A stretch of DNA of 37,728 nucleotides from Bacillota bacterium (GCA_021820465.1 JAKADP010000017.1:1-37728), one strand, 5' to 3'. Shown: positions 1 through 7,644, numbered from the stretch's first letter. Made by a program: numbers and translations. The notes: a model not told the origin generated them from the sequence alone.

Positions 1-7
1 CCCCGTC

Positions 8-370
8 ATGCTGGCGGGGCTCGGGGTGGGCGGCGCGGCCGCCGCCTGGGTGCGGGAGGCCGGCGCCGGGCGACTGACCGCCCCGCCCGCGCTGCAGGGG
101 CGTCCCCGCCCGTATCGACTCCACGTCCTGGTGTGCGTAGATGGGCCGTGCCAGCGGGCGGGCGCCGCCGAGGTGCGCGCGGCGATGGCGAAAGACCCTC
201 GGTTTCGGGCCGGAGCCGGCGTGAGAGTGACGGCGTCGGGGTGCCTCGGCCGGTGCGCGGACGGTCCAATTTGCTGGATCGAGCCAGCAGGGACCTTAAG
301 GGCGCATGTCGAACGCAGTAGCTTAGATGACCTGTTGGCCACCTCGGTGGCCCGGGAGGGGCCCGCATGA
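8..370 (+). CDS. Thioredoxin-like [2Fe-2S] ferredoxin domain protein (5' end uncertain)
   Basis: The central part reads CVDGPC, then about 35 residues later SGCLGRCADGP, the four-cysteine pattern of thioredoxin-like [2Fe-2S] ferredoxins (the NuoE/Shethna fold). Such proteins are soluble electron carriers. The first 35 or so residues are Ala/Gly-rich and are not part of the domain, and the frame is open to the window edge, so this could be the C-terminal part of a longer protein, and the ATG at 8 is only the first one visible. Its stop overlaps the start of the next gene (ATGA), so the two are probably translationally coupled. The partner is unknown. The downstream SDR may act in the same redox process. 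Confidence 0.75.
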   Translation: MLAGLGVGGAAAAWVREAGAGRLTAPPALQGRPRPYRLHVLVCVDGPCQRAGAAEVRAAMAKDPRFRAGAGVRVTASGCLGRCADGPICWIEPAGTLRAHVERSSLDDLLATSVAREGPA

Positions 371-516
371 ACTGGGTTTTCATTGCGATTGTGCTGTTGG
401 CATTGAATGCGGCCCTGATGCTGGCGATCGTGGCCATGCTGCGGCGGCTGGAGGAGCGGATGCGTCGGTGGGAGCAGAAACGACCAGCGCGGCGGCGGCA
501 GACACCACGCGCGTGA
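367..516 (+). CDS. Small single-helix membrane protein (49 aa)
   Basis: This short frame starts at the ATG overlapping the previous stop (ATGA) and ends where the next gene begins (GTGA). Residues 1-25 form one hydrophobic helix starting MNWVFIAIVLL. Residues 26-49 are strongly basic and amphipathic (LRRLEERMRRWEQK), so the tail should lie in the cytoplasm. No family is recognised. Both overlaps place it firmly in a three-gene operon, which is the best argument that it is real. Confidence 0.6.
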   Translation: MNWVFIAIVLLALNAALMLAIVAMLRRLEERMRRWEQKRPARRRQTPRA

Positions 517-1376
517 GGGCCCCGTCCGTCATGGTGACGGGCGCCAATGGCCTATTGGGCAGCCACCTGGTTCGGCGCGCCGCGATGAGCGGCTACCGGG
601 TGTTTGGGGCGGTGACGACCCCTCAGGACGGTGCGGGCTATGTCCCGTGGCCCCTCGATCCCGAGAGCGGCGTGCCGAAGGGGCCCCCCGAGGAGATGGC
701 GGCGCTCCTGATGGTGGCTGGGCCGTCCTTTGCCGAGGACATGACGGTGGCCGGTCCGCGGCACCTGGAGGCCGTGCGGCGGATGCTGGCCTGGGCTCGC
801 CAGTGGGATGTGCGCCGGGTGCTGTTTGTGAGTGCGGTCGGGGCGGACGGCGACAGCCCATCGCCCCTGCATCGGGTGAAGGCGGAGGCGGAGGCGCTGG
901 TGCGCCAAAGCGGGCTGGACTGGACGATCGTCCGGCCCAGCATGATGTTTGGCAAGGAGAGCGACTTTTTCCGGCGCATGGAGGCGTGGGCGCAGCAGAT
1001 TTTTGCCTTGGTGCCGAAATCCCTCGGGGTGACCCAGCCGGTGTATGTGGGAGACGTGGCCGAAGCCATCCTTCGCCTGATGGTGAGCCCCGGCATGGAG
1101 GGGGCCACCTACGAGGTGCCGGGCCCCCACCCGCTGGGTGTGTACGATATTGTCAAGCACGTAAACGGCGACGCCAGCGTGTGGTCGCCCCGGTGGACCA
1201 TTCGGGTGCCCGAGGCGTGGGGGGAGTCGGGCGTCGTGCAGTGGCCCTGGACGGTTGCCGAGTGGGACTACTTCAGCAGCGAGCCCTACGTGCGCGACGT
1301 CCGCTGGATGTCGGAGCTGGGCATCCTGCCGCGGCCCTTTTCCATGTTCTACGGGCCTCATCCGCATCAGCTGTAG
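513..1376 (+). CDS. NAD(P)-binding atypical SDR, NDUFA9/NmrA-like
   Basis: A Rossmann fold starts at once with TGANGLLGSHL (TGxxGxxG). Later motifs include SAVGAD, a Lys in place of the usual YxxxK, TIVRPSMMFG and QPVYVGDVAEAI, which are typical of the atypical extended SDRs related to the complex I subunit NDUFA9 and to NmrA. These bind NAD(P)H, and many lack classical catalysis. The GTG at 513 is chosen because it overlaps the preceding stop (GTGA) and leaves only six residues before the nucleotide-binding strand. The protein is 287 aa. The C-terminal region (WTIRVP, VQWPWTVAEWDYFSSE) has no recognised domain. It probably serves quinone or respiratory redox chemistry with the ferredoxin-like protein encoded upstream, but the substrate is not known. 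Confidence 0.8.
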   Translation: MRAPSVMVTGANGLLGSHLVRRAAMSGYRVFGAVTTPQDGAGYVPWPLDPESGVPKGPPEEMAALLMVAGPSFAEDMTVAGPRHLEAVRRMLAWARQWDVRRVLFVSAVGADGDSPSPLHRVKAEAEALVRQSGLDWTIVRPSMMFGKESDFFRRMEAWAQQIFALVPKSLGVTQPVYVGDVAEAILRLMVSPGMEGATYEVPGPHPLGVYDIVKHVNGDASVWSPRWTIRVPEAWGESGVVQWPWTVAEWDYFSSEPYVRDVRWMSELGILPRPFSMFYGPHPHQL

Positions 1377-1475
1377 GCCCGGCTGGCCGGGGTGTGGGCA
1401 GCGGGATAAATGGGTGGGACGGAAATCACTGCCGTGGATTGGATTTAGGCCCACTGGGCAGTATCATGAGCTCAC

Positions 1476-1499
1476 GGTTGGCGCTCCGGCCGGCTTTTT
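1476..1499 (+). terminator. Putative Rho-independent terminator after the SDR operon
   Basis: GGTTGGC (1476-1482) can pair with GCCGGCT (1489-1495) through a six-base loop, with G-U pairs, followed by a run of T to 1499. The stem is short. It would separate the SDR operon from the Rieske gene. Confidence 0.45.
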
Positions 1500-1523
1500 G
1501 AGGTCGAGTCAGGGAGGTGTCGC

Positions 1524-2111
1524 ATGGCGAGGCGACCGCCCCGTCGCGCCGGTTGGACCCGGCGGGACTTCTTTAACTGGATGTTGAACGGGGTCATGGG
1601 GCTCATCGCGCTGGTTGTGGCGATTCCGGTGGTGGTGGAGGCACTCACCCCCGTGTTCGCGAAGTCGACGGAGCAGTGGGTGAATCTGGGTTCCGCTACG
1701 AGCCTCCAAAGCGCGTCGATGCAGGCGGGCAGCGCGGGAGTGGGCGGCGTGGCCCGTACGCCGTACAGCTACATTCAGACCGACCACTGGGCGAAGCTCC
1801 CGGCGGCCGACTATGCGTACCTTCGGTATATTGGCGGCGACTGCCCCTTTTACGTGCTGTCCCCCATCTGCACCCATCTGGGTTGCCACGTGAACTGGGT
1901 GCAGAGTGCGAACCAGTTTCACTGTCCCTGCCATGGCAGCGTGTACACCATCGACGGGCTGAACGTGTCAGGCCCTGCCCCCCTGCCGCTGGGGGTATTT
2001 CGGTGGAAGCTTACCGGCGGCGATGTGTACATTGAGTTGGAGTCCACGTTTACCCACGCGCATCAGCGCACGGGGGAGTCGCCTCAGCAGCCCTGCCTGC
2101 GGATCGGCTGA
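1524..2111 (+). CDS. qcrA: Rieske [2Fe-2S] iron-sulfur protein of a cytochrome bc complex
   Basis: This 195-aa protein has a basic N-terminus with a Tat-like TRRDFF followed by one transmembrane anchor (about residues 20-45), then a Rieske domain. Cluster box 1 is CTHLGC and box 2 is CPCHGS, giving ligands C116, H118, C134 and H137, with C121 and C136 for the usual disulfide. It should accept electrons from quinol and pass them to a cytochrome c outside the membrane. The cytochrome b genes it would need lie 23 kb away (25114-26702), so the complex is genetically split. The start has a good GGGAGG ribosome-binding site. Whether this Rieske partners with that cytochrome b is inference. Confidence 0.93.
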   Translation: MARRPPRRAGWTRRDFFNWMLNGVMGLIALVVAIPVVVEALTPVFAKSTEQWVNLGSATSLQSASMQAGSAGVGGVARTPYSYIQTDHWAKLPAADYAYLRYIGGDCPFYVLSPICTHLGCHVNWVQSANQFHCPCHGSVYTIDGLNVSGPAPLPLGVFRWKLTGGDVYIELESTFTHAHQRTGESPQQPCLRIG

Positions 2112-2152
2112 GCGCGGTTGATGGGCGCATTTCCTTCTGTGACCTAATTTTG

Positions 2153-2180
2153 GTCTATGTCCCCCCGGCTCTCATACGGT
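2153..2180 (+). promoter_or_regulatory. Sigma-E-like promoter candidate for spoIVFAB
   Basis: GTCTATG (2153-2159) and CATACGGT (2173-2180), 13 bp apart, match the Bacillus mother-cell sigma-E consensus (GKATATT, CATACAAT) at 5/7 and 6/8 positions. In B. subtilis the spoIVF operon is sigma-E dependent. Transcription would begin near 2187, about 14 bases before the spoIVFA ATG. Confidence 0.5.
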
Positions 2181-2197
2181 GAGAGGCGAGGGGGGAC
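2159..2197 (+). promoter_or_regulatory. Nested hairpin covering the spoIVFA ribosome-binding site
   Basis: GTCCCCCC (2159-2166) pairs with GGGGGGAC (2190-2197), and inside it CTCTCA (2169-2174) pairs with TGAGAG (2180-2185). The right arm is the purine-rich Shine-Dalgarno region of spoIVFA, three bases before its ATG at 2201. In a transcript reading through from the Rieske gene this would block translation. A transcript from the sigma-E-like promoter would start after the left arm and escape. Confidence 0.6.
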
Positions 2198-2200
2198 CCC

Positions 2201-2833
2201 ATGGACAGCCACTCCACGCGCGAGCCGCTGAACCGGCGCGGGCATCACTGGCGCCCATGGCCTGTCCAAGTGCTGGTGGCCGTGCTGCTGCTGGGGGGCG
2301 TGGTGGGCCTGCGGCGGGTGGCCTCAGCCGGCCCTCTGCTTGCGTCCGTGGCCCGAGTGACCGCGGGGTGGACGTGGCCCCCGCCTTCGGCGATCACGGC
2401 GGCGGCCCGCTTTGTGGGGCGGCGCAGCTGGGGCACCGTGGTGGATGTGTGGGAGGCCGCCCTCCCCCCCACGGGCCCTGTCACGCCCGTGCCGGACGGA
2501 CGCGTGGTGGACGCCTACGGGTGGCGCCGGGTGAGGGGTGGCTACCACTTTGACCCGGGGACGGTCATACGCGGTCCCGCCGATGGCCCGGTGCTGGCCA
2601 GCGCCGGCGGCACCGTGGCCCGCGGCGCGCACACCGTGTGGATCGTGGTGTCGCCCGCCCTTCGGGTCGGCTACCGCGGGCTCACCGCCGTGGATGTGCG
2701 GGCTGGCGAGCGGGTCGCGCCGGGCGTGGTGTTGGGCCACAATCCCAGCACGGTCACGGTGCTGGTGTGGAGCCGCGGGTATCCCGTCAACCCGGCGTCG
2801 ACCCGCTACCTGGGATGGCTCGGGAGGCGCTGA
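2201..2833 (+). CDS. spoIVFA: Stage IV sporulation protein FA (SpoIVFA-like)
   Basis: A 210-aa protein with a short basic N-terminus, one transmembrane helix (about residues 24-44) and an external C-terminal domain that looks like a degenerate M23/LytM fold (GPVLASAGGTV, VGYRGLTAVDVRAGERV). In B. subtilis SpoIVFA holds the pro-sigma-K protease SpoIVFB inactive in the outer forespore membrane until a forespore signal arrives. The classical metal ligands of active M23 peptidases are not evident, as expected for a structural regulator. Identification rests on this layout and on spoIVFB directly downstream (1-nt gap). The hairpin and sigma-E-like promoter before it fit mother-cell expression. Confidence 0.8.
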   Translation: MDSHSTREPLNRRGHHWRPWPVQVLVAVLLLGGVVGLRRVASAGPLLASVARVTAGWTWPPPSAITAAARFVGRRSWGTVVDVWEAALPPTGPVTPVPDGRVVDAYGWRRVRGGYHFDPGTVIRGPADGPVLASAGGTVARGAHTVWIVVSPALRVGYRGLTAVDVRAGERVAPGVVLGHNPSTVTVLVWSRGYPVNPASTRYLGWLGRR

Positions 2834-2834
2834 G

Positions 2835-3710
2835 GTGCAGGTGGGCCGGGTCTTGGGCGTGCCGCTGAAGCTGCATCCCAGCCTGCTCGCGCTGATGGCG
2901 GTGTATGTGCTCGCGGGGCAGGGATTCCAGATGGCGCTGGGCTTTTTGGCCGTGCTGGGCCATGAGCTGGCGCACGTGGCGGCCGCGCGGGTGCTGGGGC
3001 TGGACGTGCAAGGGGTGGAGTTGCTGCCTTTTGGCGGTGTAGCGCGCCTGGCGGGCTTGGACAGCGAGGATCCGGCGCGTCAGGTGGTGGTGGCGATGGC
3101 CGGACCGCTGTCGTCTCTGCTGCTGGCGGCGGTGGCGGTCACTGTGCCGGTGGTGTGGCCGGTGAACGGCGCGCTGCTGCACTTCTTTGTCCTGGTCAAT
3201 GTGGGGCTCGCGCTCTTCAACTTGCTTCCCGCGGCTCCTCTCGACGGAGGGCGCCTCTGGCGCGCGCTCCGGGCCACTCGGGTGGGCTATGCGCAGGCGC
3301 GGCACGAGGTGCGCCGGGTCGCGGAGGTGGGGGCTAGCGTGCTCGTGGGCTGGTTCTTCCTGCTTGCCGCCTTTGGGGTGTTTTGGTGGCAGGTGGCGGT
3401 GCTGGGCGTCTTCCTCTGGTGGGCAGCGCATCGGCCTGATGCCGGGGCGGCCTGGCCGGTGCGCGATCTCGCCCTGCGCGCGGCGGCCCTTCAGCGCCAG
3501 AGCGTGTGGCTGGTCGAAGATGTGGCGGTGCGCGAGGACGCGCCGCTGGGGGATGTGCTCGCGGCCATGCGCCCGAAGAAGCTCCATCGGGTGGCCGTGC
3601 TGTCGCCGGGGCAGGAGGTGCTGGGAACCGTGTGGGAGAAGGATCTGCTGGCCACCCTGGCCACGTCTGGGCCCGCGACCCCGGTGCACCAGCTGGTCCG
3701 CCGGTCGTGA
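2835..3710 (+). CDS. spoIVFB: Site-2 protease SpoIVFB (pro-sigma-K processing) with C-terminal CBS domain
   Basis: A membrane-embedded zinc protease of 291 aa. HELAH gives H43, E44 and H47, and NLLPAAPLDGGR gives D137, the same numbering as B. subtilis SpoIVFB, which supports the GTG start at 2835 (GGGAGG seven bases upstream). Several transmembrane helices are followed by a soluble CBS-like domain from about residue 220, including VAVREDAPLGDVLAAM. Its known job is intramembrane cleavage of pro-sigma-K in the mother cell, with activity sensed through the CBS domain. It follows spoIVFA by one base, so the two form an operon. A terminator-like hairpin follows. Confidence 0.92.
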   Translation: MQVGRVLGVPLKLHPSLLALMAVYVLAGQGFQMALGFLAVLGHELAHVAAARVLGLDVQGVELLPFGGVARLAGLDSEDPARQVVVAMAGPLSSLLLAAVAVTVPVVWPVNGALLHFFVLVNVGLALFNLLPAAPLDGGRLWRALRATRVGYAQARHEVRRVAEVGASVLVGWFFLLAAFGVFWWQVAVLGVFLWWAAHRPDAGAAWPVRDLALRAAALQRQSVWLVEDVAVREDAPLGDVLAAMRPKKLHRVAVLSPGQEVLGTVWEKDLLATLATSGPATPVHQLVRRS

Positions 3711-3714
3711 CAGC

Positions 3715-3753
3715 CCCGGCGGGCTTCGCCCCTCGGCTCGCCGGGCGGTTTTT
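3715..3753 (+). terminator. Terminator after spoIVFB
   Basis: CCCGGCGGGC (3715-3724) pairs with GCTCGCCGGG (3736-3745) with one G-U pair, and a TTTTT run ends at 3753. Confidence 0.7.
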
Positions 3754-3823
3754 GCCGACGGCGCCCGGCGTGGTATGGTGGTAAGGGTTGGGATTCAGGC
3801 GCCGTGCCCCTGGTCCGTCGCAA

Positions 3824-3852
3824 TTGACCAACTGGTGTGAAACTTTTATCAT
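3824..3852 (+). promoter_or_regulatory. Sigma-A-type promoter of the RNase E/G gene
   Basis: TTGACC (3824-3829), a 17-bp spacer, and TATCAT (3847-3852). It lies just after the spoIVFB terminator and about 170 bases before the RNase gene, in locally less GC-rich DNA. Confidence 0.75.
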
Positions 3853-3858
3853 GGAGCC

Positions 3859-4022
3859 AGCCGCGAGAAGGCGCAGGGCGCCGTCCCGAGGGAACGATGC
3901 GCAGAGCCAGGAGCCAAGAAGAAGGCGTAGAAGGACAAGAAGTAAGGGGGGGATGCCGCGGCGTACGGCAGTGAGAGCGTTTCTATTGGACCGGCAATAC
4001 ACAATCTGAAAGGAGCGTCCGC
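3859..4022 (+). promoter_or_regulatory. Long purine-rich 5' leader of the RNase E/G mRNA
   Basis: From the predicted start near 3859 to the ATG is about 164 nt, rich in AG (GAAGAAGG, GGACAAGAAG). A frame opening at 3851 would encode an Arg-rich 52-aa peptide ending before 4010, but its ATG overlaps the -10 box, so it is probably not translated from this promoter. In E. coli the rne leader mediates autoregulation by the enzyme. A similar role here is inference only. Confidence 0.4.
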
Positions 4023-5894
4023 ATGGCGCGGCGTAGACGGCACCGGAGCACGGCTCCGGACGATGGACAGGCGGCCGCGGCACAGGAGGCCATCCCCGGA
4101 AGTCCGGTGGAGCCCAAGAGCCCGGATCGACCCCCGGCTCGGACGGCCGCTAAAACGTTCAAGGAGCTTTTGGTCAGTTTTAGTCCCCGATTTAGTCGCT
4201 TGGCTGTTATCGAAGACGGTCAGCTCGTGGAGTTTTTCATCGACCACGAAGACGAGGAGCACGCGGCCGGCAACATTTACAAGGGCCGCGTGGAAAATGT
4301 CCTCCCGGGCATGCGTGCGGCGTTCGTCAACATTGGGTTGGAGAAGAACGCGTTCCTCTATGTGGACGACGCCATTCTGGAGGCGCCCGACAAGGCCCAT
4401 CCGCGCACCATCCAGGATGTGCTCAAGGTGGGCCAGGAGATTGTGGTCCAGGTGGTCAAGGAGCCGATTGGCACCAAGGGAGCGCGGGTCACCACCCATC
4501 TCTCGCTGCCGGGGCGCTATCTGGTGCTGACGCCGTACTCGGATATTGTGGGAATCTCGCGCCGCGTGACGGACGACAAGGAACGGGACCGCCTGCGGCA
4601 GATTGCGGAGAAGATCCGCATCCGCGGCATGGGGCTCATCGTGCGCACGGTGGCCGAGGGCCAACCCGCCCGCACCTTGCAGCGGGACCTGTCGTACCTG
4701 CGCCGCCTCCTGATGCGGGTGAACAAAAAGGCCAAGAGCGTTAAGGGGCCGGCTCTCCTGCATCATGAGGTGAGCCTGGTGGCCCGCACGATCCGGGATC
4801 ACATGGATGAGTCGGTGGACCGCCTGGTCATCGACGACCCGGTGGCGTTTGAAAAGGCGCGGGAAATGGCAGCGTCGCTGTCGCCGAAGCTCAAGGACCG
4901 CATCGAGTTGTGGACCGACCCCGTCCCGCTGCTGCGCGCCCGCGGTGTGGAGGCCGAGCTGGATCGCTCGCTGAAGCGCCGGGTGTGGCTCAAGTGCGGC
5001 GGCTATCTGGTGATGGACGAGACCGAGGCCCTGACCGTCATCGACGTCAACACGGGCAAAAACGTGGGGACCACCGATCTGGCGGACACGGTCATGGTGA
5101 CCAACCGCGAGGCCGCCGTCGAGATTGCGCGTCAGCTGCGGCTGCGCGACATCAGCGGGATCGTGGTGGTGGACTTCATCGACATGGAGGCCGAGGCTGA
5201 CCAGGCGGAGCTGGTGCGGGTGTTCCAGCAGGCGCTGAAAGCGGACCGGACACGCGTCGCGGTCCTGGGCCTGACGCGCCTAGGGCTCATGGAAGTGACG
5301 CGCAAGAAGGTGCACGAAAGCTTGCTGTCCCAGATGACGCGCCTGTGCCCCACGTGTGAGGGGCGGGCTCGCATCTTGTCGGAGGAGGTGATTGCCGCGC
5401 GGCTGCGCGAGCAGATTGCCGATCGCCTCCGGGAGTCGGCGGCCGAGGCCATCCTGGCGGAGGCAGCCCCTCCGGTGGCCGCCCACCTCATTGGGCCCGG
5501 CGGCAACAACTTAAAGGACCTGGAGCGCGTGACCGGCCGCGCGGTGTTTGTCCGCGGGGCCGCGGACTGCGGCCCTGAGGAACTTCGCATTAAGATGCTG
5601 GGATCGCGCCAGCAGGTGGAGCGAGCGGCGCTGCCCGTCCGCGATGGCGAGCGCATCAAAGTATTGGTGGAGGAGCGGCATGCCAACAACCCCAAGGATG
5701 GCATCGCCCGCATTGAGGGGTATGTGATCGACGTGGAGGGGGCGGGCTCCCTGGTGGGGGAGCGCGTGATGGTGGAAGTCCAGCGGTCGCTGAGGACGTT
5801 TGCCACGGCGCGGGTGGTGTCGGCGAAAGCGCCGGCCAAGCGCGTCGCCGAGACACCTCCATCGCCCGTGGCCGAAAGCGCCTTTCGCACCTGA
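4023..5894 (+). CDS. rng: Ribonuclease E/G family endoribonuclease
   Basis: A 623-aa protein with a basic, low-complexity N-terminus (1-45), an S1 RNA-binding domain (about 80-165, with NIYKGRV and AFVNIG), a 5'-sensor/RNase H-like region and the DNase I-like catalytic core. Metal-binding D341 (DVNTGK) and D384 (VVDFIDME) are 43 residues apart, and the Zn-link CPTC (C442, C445) is 101 residues after the first Asp, both spacings as in E. coli RNase E. The C-terminal extension (about 530-605) resembles a TRAM-like OB domain, including IEGYVIDVEGAG. It cuts single-stranded RNA and processes rRNA and mRNA. In many Firmicutes this gene sits just before rplU; here the two are 21 kb apart. Confidence 0.95.
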   Translation: MARRRRHRSTAPDDGQAAAAQEAIPGSPVEPKSPDRPPARTAAKTFKELLVSFSPRFSRLAVIEDGQLVEFFIDHEDEEHAAGNIYKGRVENVLPGMRAAFVNIGLEKNAFLYVDDAILEAPDKAHPRTIQDVLKVGQEIVVQVVKEPIGTKGARVTTHLSLPGRYLVLTPYSDIVGISRRVTDDKERDRLRQIAEKIRIRGMGLIVRTVAEGQPARTLQRDLSYLRRLLMRVNKKAKSVKGPALLHHEVSLVARTIRDHMDESVDRLVIDDPVAFEKAREMAASLSPKLKDRIELWTDPVPLLRARGVEAELDRSLKRRVWLKCGGYLVMDETEALTVIDVNTGKNVGTTDLADTVMVTNREAAVEIARQLRLRDISGIVVVDFIDMEAEADQAELVRVFQQALKADRTRVAVLGLTRLGLMEVTRKKVHESLLSQMTRLCPTCEGRARILSEEVIAARLREQIADRLRESAAEAILAEAAPPVAAHLIGPGGNNLKDLERVTGRAVFVRGAADCGPEELRIKMLGSRQQVERAALPVRDGERIKVLVEERHANNPKDGIARIEGYVIDVEGAGSLVGERVMVEVQRSLRTFATARVVSAKAPAKRVAETPPSPVAESAFRT

Positions 5895-5908
5895 GCCCCT
5901 TGCGGGGC
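5895..5908. terminator. Short hairpin between convergent rng and thiM
   Basis: GCCCC, loop TTGC, GGGGC lies in the 21-bp gap between the two stop codons. There is no T-run, so terminator function is weakly supported. Confidence 0.3.
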
Positions 5909-5915
5909 CCGCGGA

Positions 5916-6722
5916 TCAGGGAGGGCCGCCGCTCGGGGTGATGCGGGCTGCCGCATCCACTTGCCCAGGCTCCAGCGCGGCCAGCGCGTCCAACAGCAGA
6001 GGCGCAAAAGTGCCGGGGCCGCCAGCCTGGCGGGCGGCGGCTTCACCGGCCACTCCGAACACGGCTAAGGCGGCCGCGGCGGCGTCTAGCCGCTCGGCCG
6101 GCCGCGCCACGGCCAAAAAGGCCCCGACCAGCGCGGACAGACTGCATCCGGTGGCCGTGACACGTGCCATCAGGGGATGGCCGTTCGCGACGCGACGGGT
6201 ATCCGCGCCGTTGGTGGCCACATCCACCGCCCCGGTGGCGATGGCCAGCACGCGCTGGCCGCGGGCCCAGGATGACAGGTCGCTCTGCGGAAGTGCGCCC
6301 GCGGCATCCACGCCCTGCACCGTGCCCCGCAGGCCCGCGAGGGCGGCCAGCTCACCGGCATTGCCCCGCACCGCCGTCATGGCTCCCGAGGCCAGCAGAT
6401 CCCGCGCCACCTGCGTGCGGAATGGGGTCGCGCCCGCCCCCACGGGGTCCAGCACCACGGGGATGCCGCGGGCTGCCGCCGTGCTGGCAGCGATGTGCAT
6501 GGCGTCCACCCAGGCCGGCTCCAGGGTGCCGATGTTGAGCACGAGGGCCTGCACCTGAGCGGCCATGTCGGCCACCTCCTCGCGGGCGTGACTCATCACG
6601 GGGGACGCGCCGGCAGCCAGCAGCACGTTGGCGGAAAAGTTCATCGCGACAAAGTTGGTGATGTTCATGACGAGCGGCCGCTGGTCCCGGATGGCGACCA
6701 GCCAGGCGCCGGGTGATGTCAT
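5916..6722 (-). CDS. thiM: Hydroxyethylthiazole kinase
   Basis: A 268-aa protein, the usual length for ThiM. The N-terminus contains PLVMNITNFVAMNFSANVLL and AAGASPVM. The middle has VVLDPVGAGATPFR, and the catalytic loop RVTATGCSLSALVGAF carries the conserved Cys. It phosphorylates 4-methyl-5-(2-hydroxyethyl)thiazole in thiamine salvage. The start at 6722 is preferred over longer upstream frames because GGAGGG lies about seven bases before it. No other thiamine gene adjoins, and I found no TPP riboswitch sequence (no CUGAGA, no conserved 3' block) in the 230 bases upstream. Confidence 0.93.
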   Translation of the reverse strand: MTSPGAWLVAIRDQRPLVMNITNFVAMNFSANVLLAAGASPVMSHAREEVADMAAQVQALVLNIGTLEPAWVDAMHIAASTAAARGIPVVLDPVGAGATPFRTQVARDLLASGAMTAVRGNAGELAALAGLRGTVQGVDAAGALPQSDLSSWARGQRVLAIATGAVDVATNGADTRRVANGHPLMARVTATGCSLSALVGAFLAVARPAERLDAAAAALAVFGVAGEAAARQAGGPGTFAPLLLDALAALEPGQVDAAARITPSGGPP

Positions 6723-6895
6723 GGGGAATCCCTCCCTGCTGACCATAGCGCAAATCACCGGGCTGGACGCGCCCACCGCAAGCCCCGCCCCGATCTGTCG
6801 AGTGTGTGGCCCCCCTCGGGGCCATGGGTGGAGGGGCACGGGATCGCAGGCCCCGCGGCGGGTCGTGCAGGAGACGGGCGAGAAGTTGGTGGCCG

Positions 6896-6937
6896 GTGAC
6901 CGTCGTCACAAGCGGAAGCGGTCGTCTCCGCCATAGT
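6896..6937 (+). promoter_or_regulatory. Crp/Fnr-type site and -10 for the OsmC gene
   Basis: The palindrome GTGACCGTCGTCAC (6896-6909) is followed by CATAGT (6932-6937), which starts 29.5 bp from the site centre. That places the site near -41.5, a class II activator position. It fits the local consensus GTGAY-N4-RTCAC. Confidence 0.6.
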
Positions 6938-6972
6938 GGCCGCATCGTCGATTCGTGGAGGAGGGCTATCGG

Positions 6973-7422
6973 GTGGCAGAATTAGTATTTCACGTGTCGG
7001 CCGTGTGGAGCGGCAGCGGCCGCGAGGGGTCGGGCACGCTGTCGATGGGAGGACAGCGCATCGCCTACAGCGCGCCAGACACCATGGGAGGCCAGGGAAA
7101 GGGCACCAGTCCCGAAGAATTGCTGCTGGCGGCCGTGACAGCCTGCTACAGCGGCACGCTGTTTGGCCTGGTCCAGCGGGCTGGATTGCCCATCGCCCGC
7201 GTCGACCTGCACACGGAGGGCACGGTGTCCCATTATCCCGCCGCCGCTCGGTTCAGCGGGATTACCGTGCACCCCACCATCATGGGCGGCGATGCCGCCC
7301 AGCTCACGGAGTATCGAGCCGCCGCGGCGGCGGCCCGGGATCACTGCTTTATTGGGCGCACCGTGCGGGACCATTTGGAATACCGGGTCGGGGTGGTGGA
7401 CGTCCAACCGACTGCCCAGTAG
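6973..7422 (+). CDS. OsmC/Ohr-family peroxide-reducing protein
   Basis: A 149-aa OsmC-fold protein. The two redox cysteines are C58 in TACYSG and C125 in DHCFIG, the arrangement used to reduce organic hydroperoxides through a disulfide. The region GTSPEELLLAAV is also typical. The GTG at 6973 is chosen because GGAGGAGGG ends six bases upstream; an in-frame GTG at 6955 would include the ribosome-binding site itself. A GTGA-N6-TCAC palindrome lies 64 bp before the start, suggesting co-regulation with the nitrosative/redox-type genes downstream. It could also belong to the YhfA/SACOL1771 subgroup. The substrate is not determined. Confidence 0.88.
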   Translation: MAELVFHVSAVWSGSGREGSGTLSMGGQRIAYSAPDTMGGQGKGTSPEELLLAAVTACYSGTLFGLVQRAGLPIARVDLHTEGTVSHYPAAARFSGITVHPTIMGGDAAQLTEYRAAAAAARDHCFIGRTVRDHLEYRVGVVDVQPTAQ

Positions 7423-7436
7423 CGGTGGCCACGGGA

Positions 7437-7466
7437 CCCGCCTCCGCCGCCATTGGCGGGGGCGGG
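7437..7466. terminator. GC-rich hairpin between convergent genes
   Basis: CCCGCCTCCGCC (7437-7448) pairs with GGCGGGGGCGGG (7455-7466) with one G-U and a six-base loop. There is no T-tract. It lies between the OsmC stop and the stop of the small minus-strand gene and could end transcription in both directions. Confidence 0.4.
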
Positions 7467-7488
7467 CCCGCGCCTGCCCGCGTGGGAC

Positions 7489-7632
7489 CTAGTGCTCGGG
7501 GGCAGCTTCAGGGTTTTCCCGCTGGTCCCACCAGCTTCGCATCACTTCAAACCAATCCTGGGGTCGGCCGTCGCCGCGCGCCCGGTCCCGGTCCCCGGGC
7601 CGCGGGTCGCGGCTGGCTTCGTGTTCGTCCAC
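7489..7632 (-). CDS. Small hypothetical protein (47 aa)
   Basis: A short frame starting at GTG 7632 with an excellent AAGGAGG seven bases upstream. The protein is highly charged, rich in Asp, Arg and Pro in the first half, with a Trp-rich C-terminal half (PQDWFEVMRSWWDQREN). It has no signal peptide or membrane helix. No family is recognised. Four 11-bp tandem repeats directly abut its ribosome-binding site. An overlapping ATG in another frame gives a less protein-like product. Confidence 0.5.
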   Translation of the reverse strand: MDEHEASRDPRPGDRDRARGDGRPQDWFEVMRSWWDQRENPEAAPEH

Positions 7633-7644
7633 AGCATGACCTCC

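Noticed and set aside
3851-4009. Arg-rich leader peptide upstream of RNase E/G
   Set aside because: Its ATG overlaps the -10 box of the only good promoter, and it has no ribosome-binding site.
6723-6895. TPP riboswitch before thiM
   Set aside because: The conserved CUGAGA and 3' blocks are absent on the minus strand; only a 6-bp hairpin at 6808-6823 is present.
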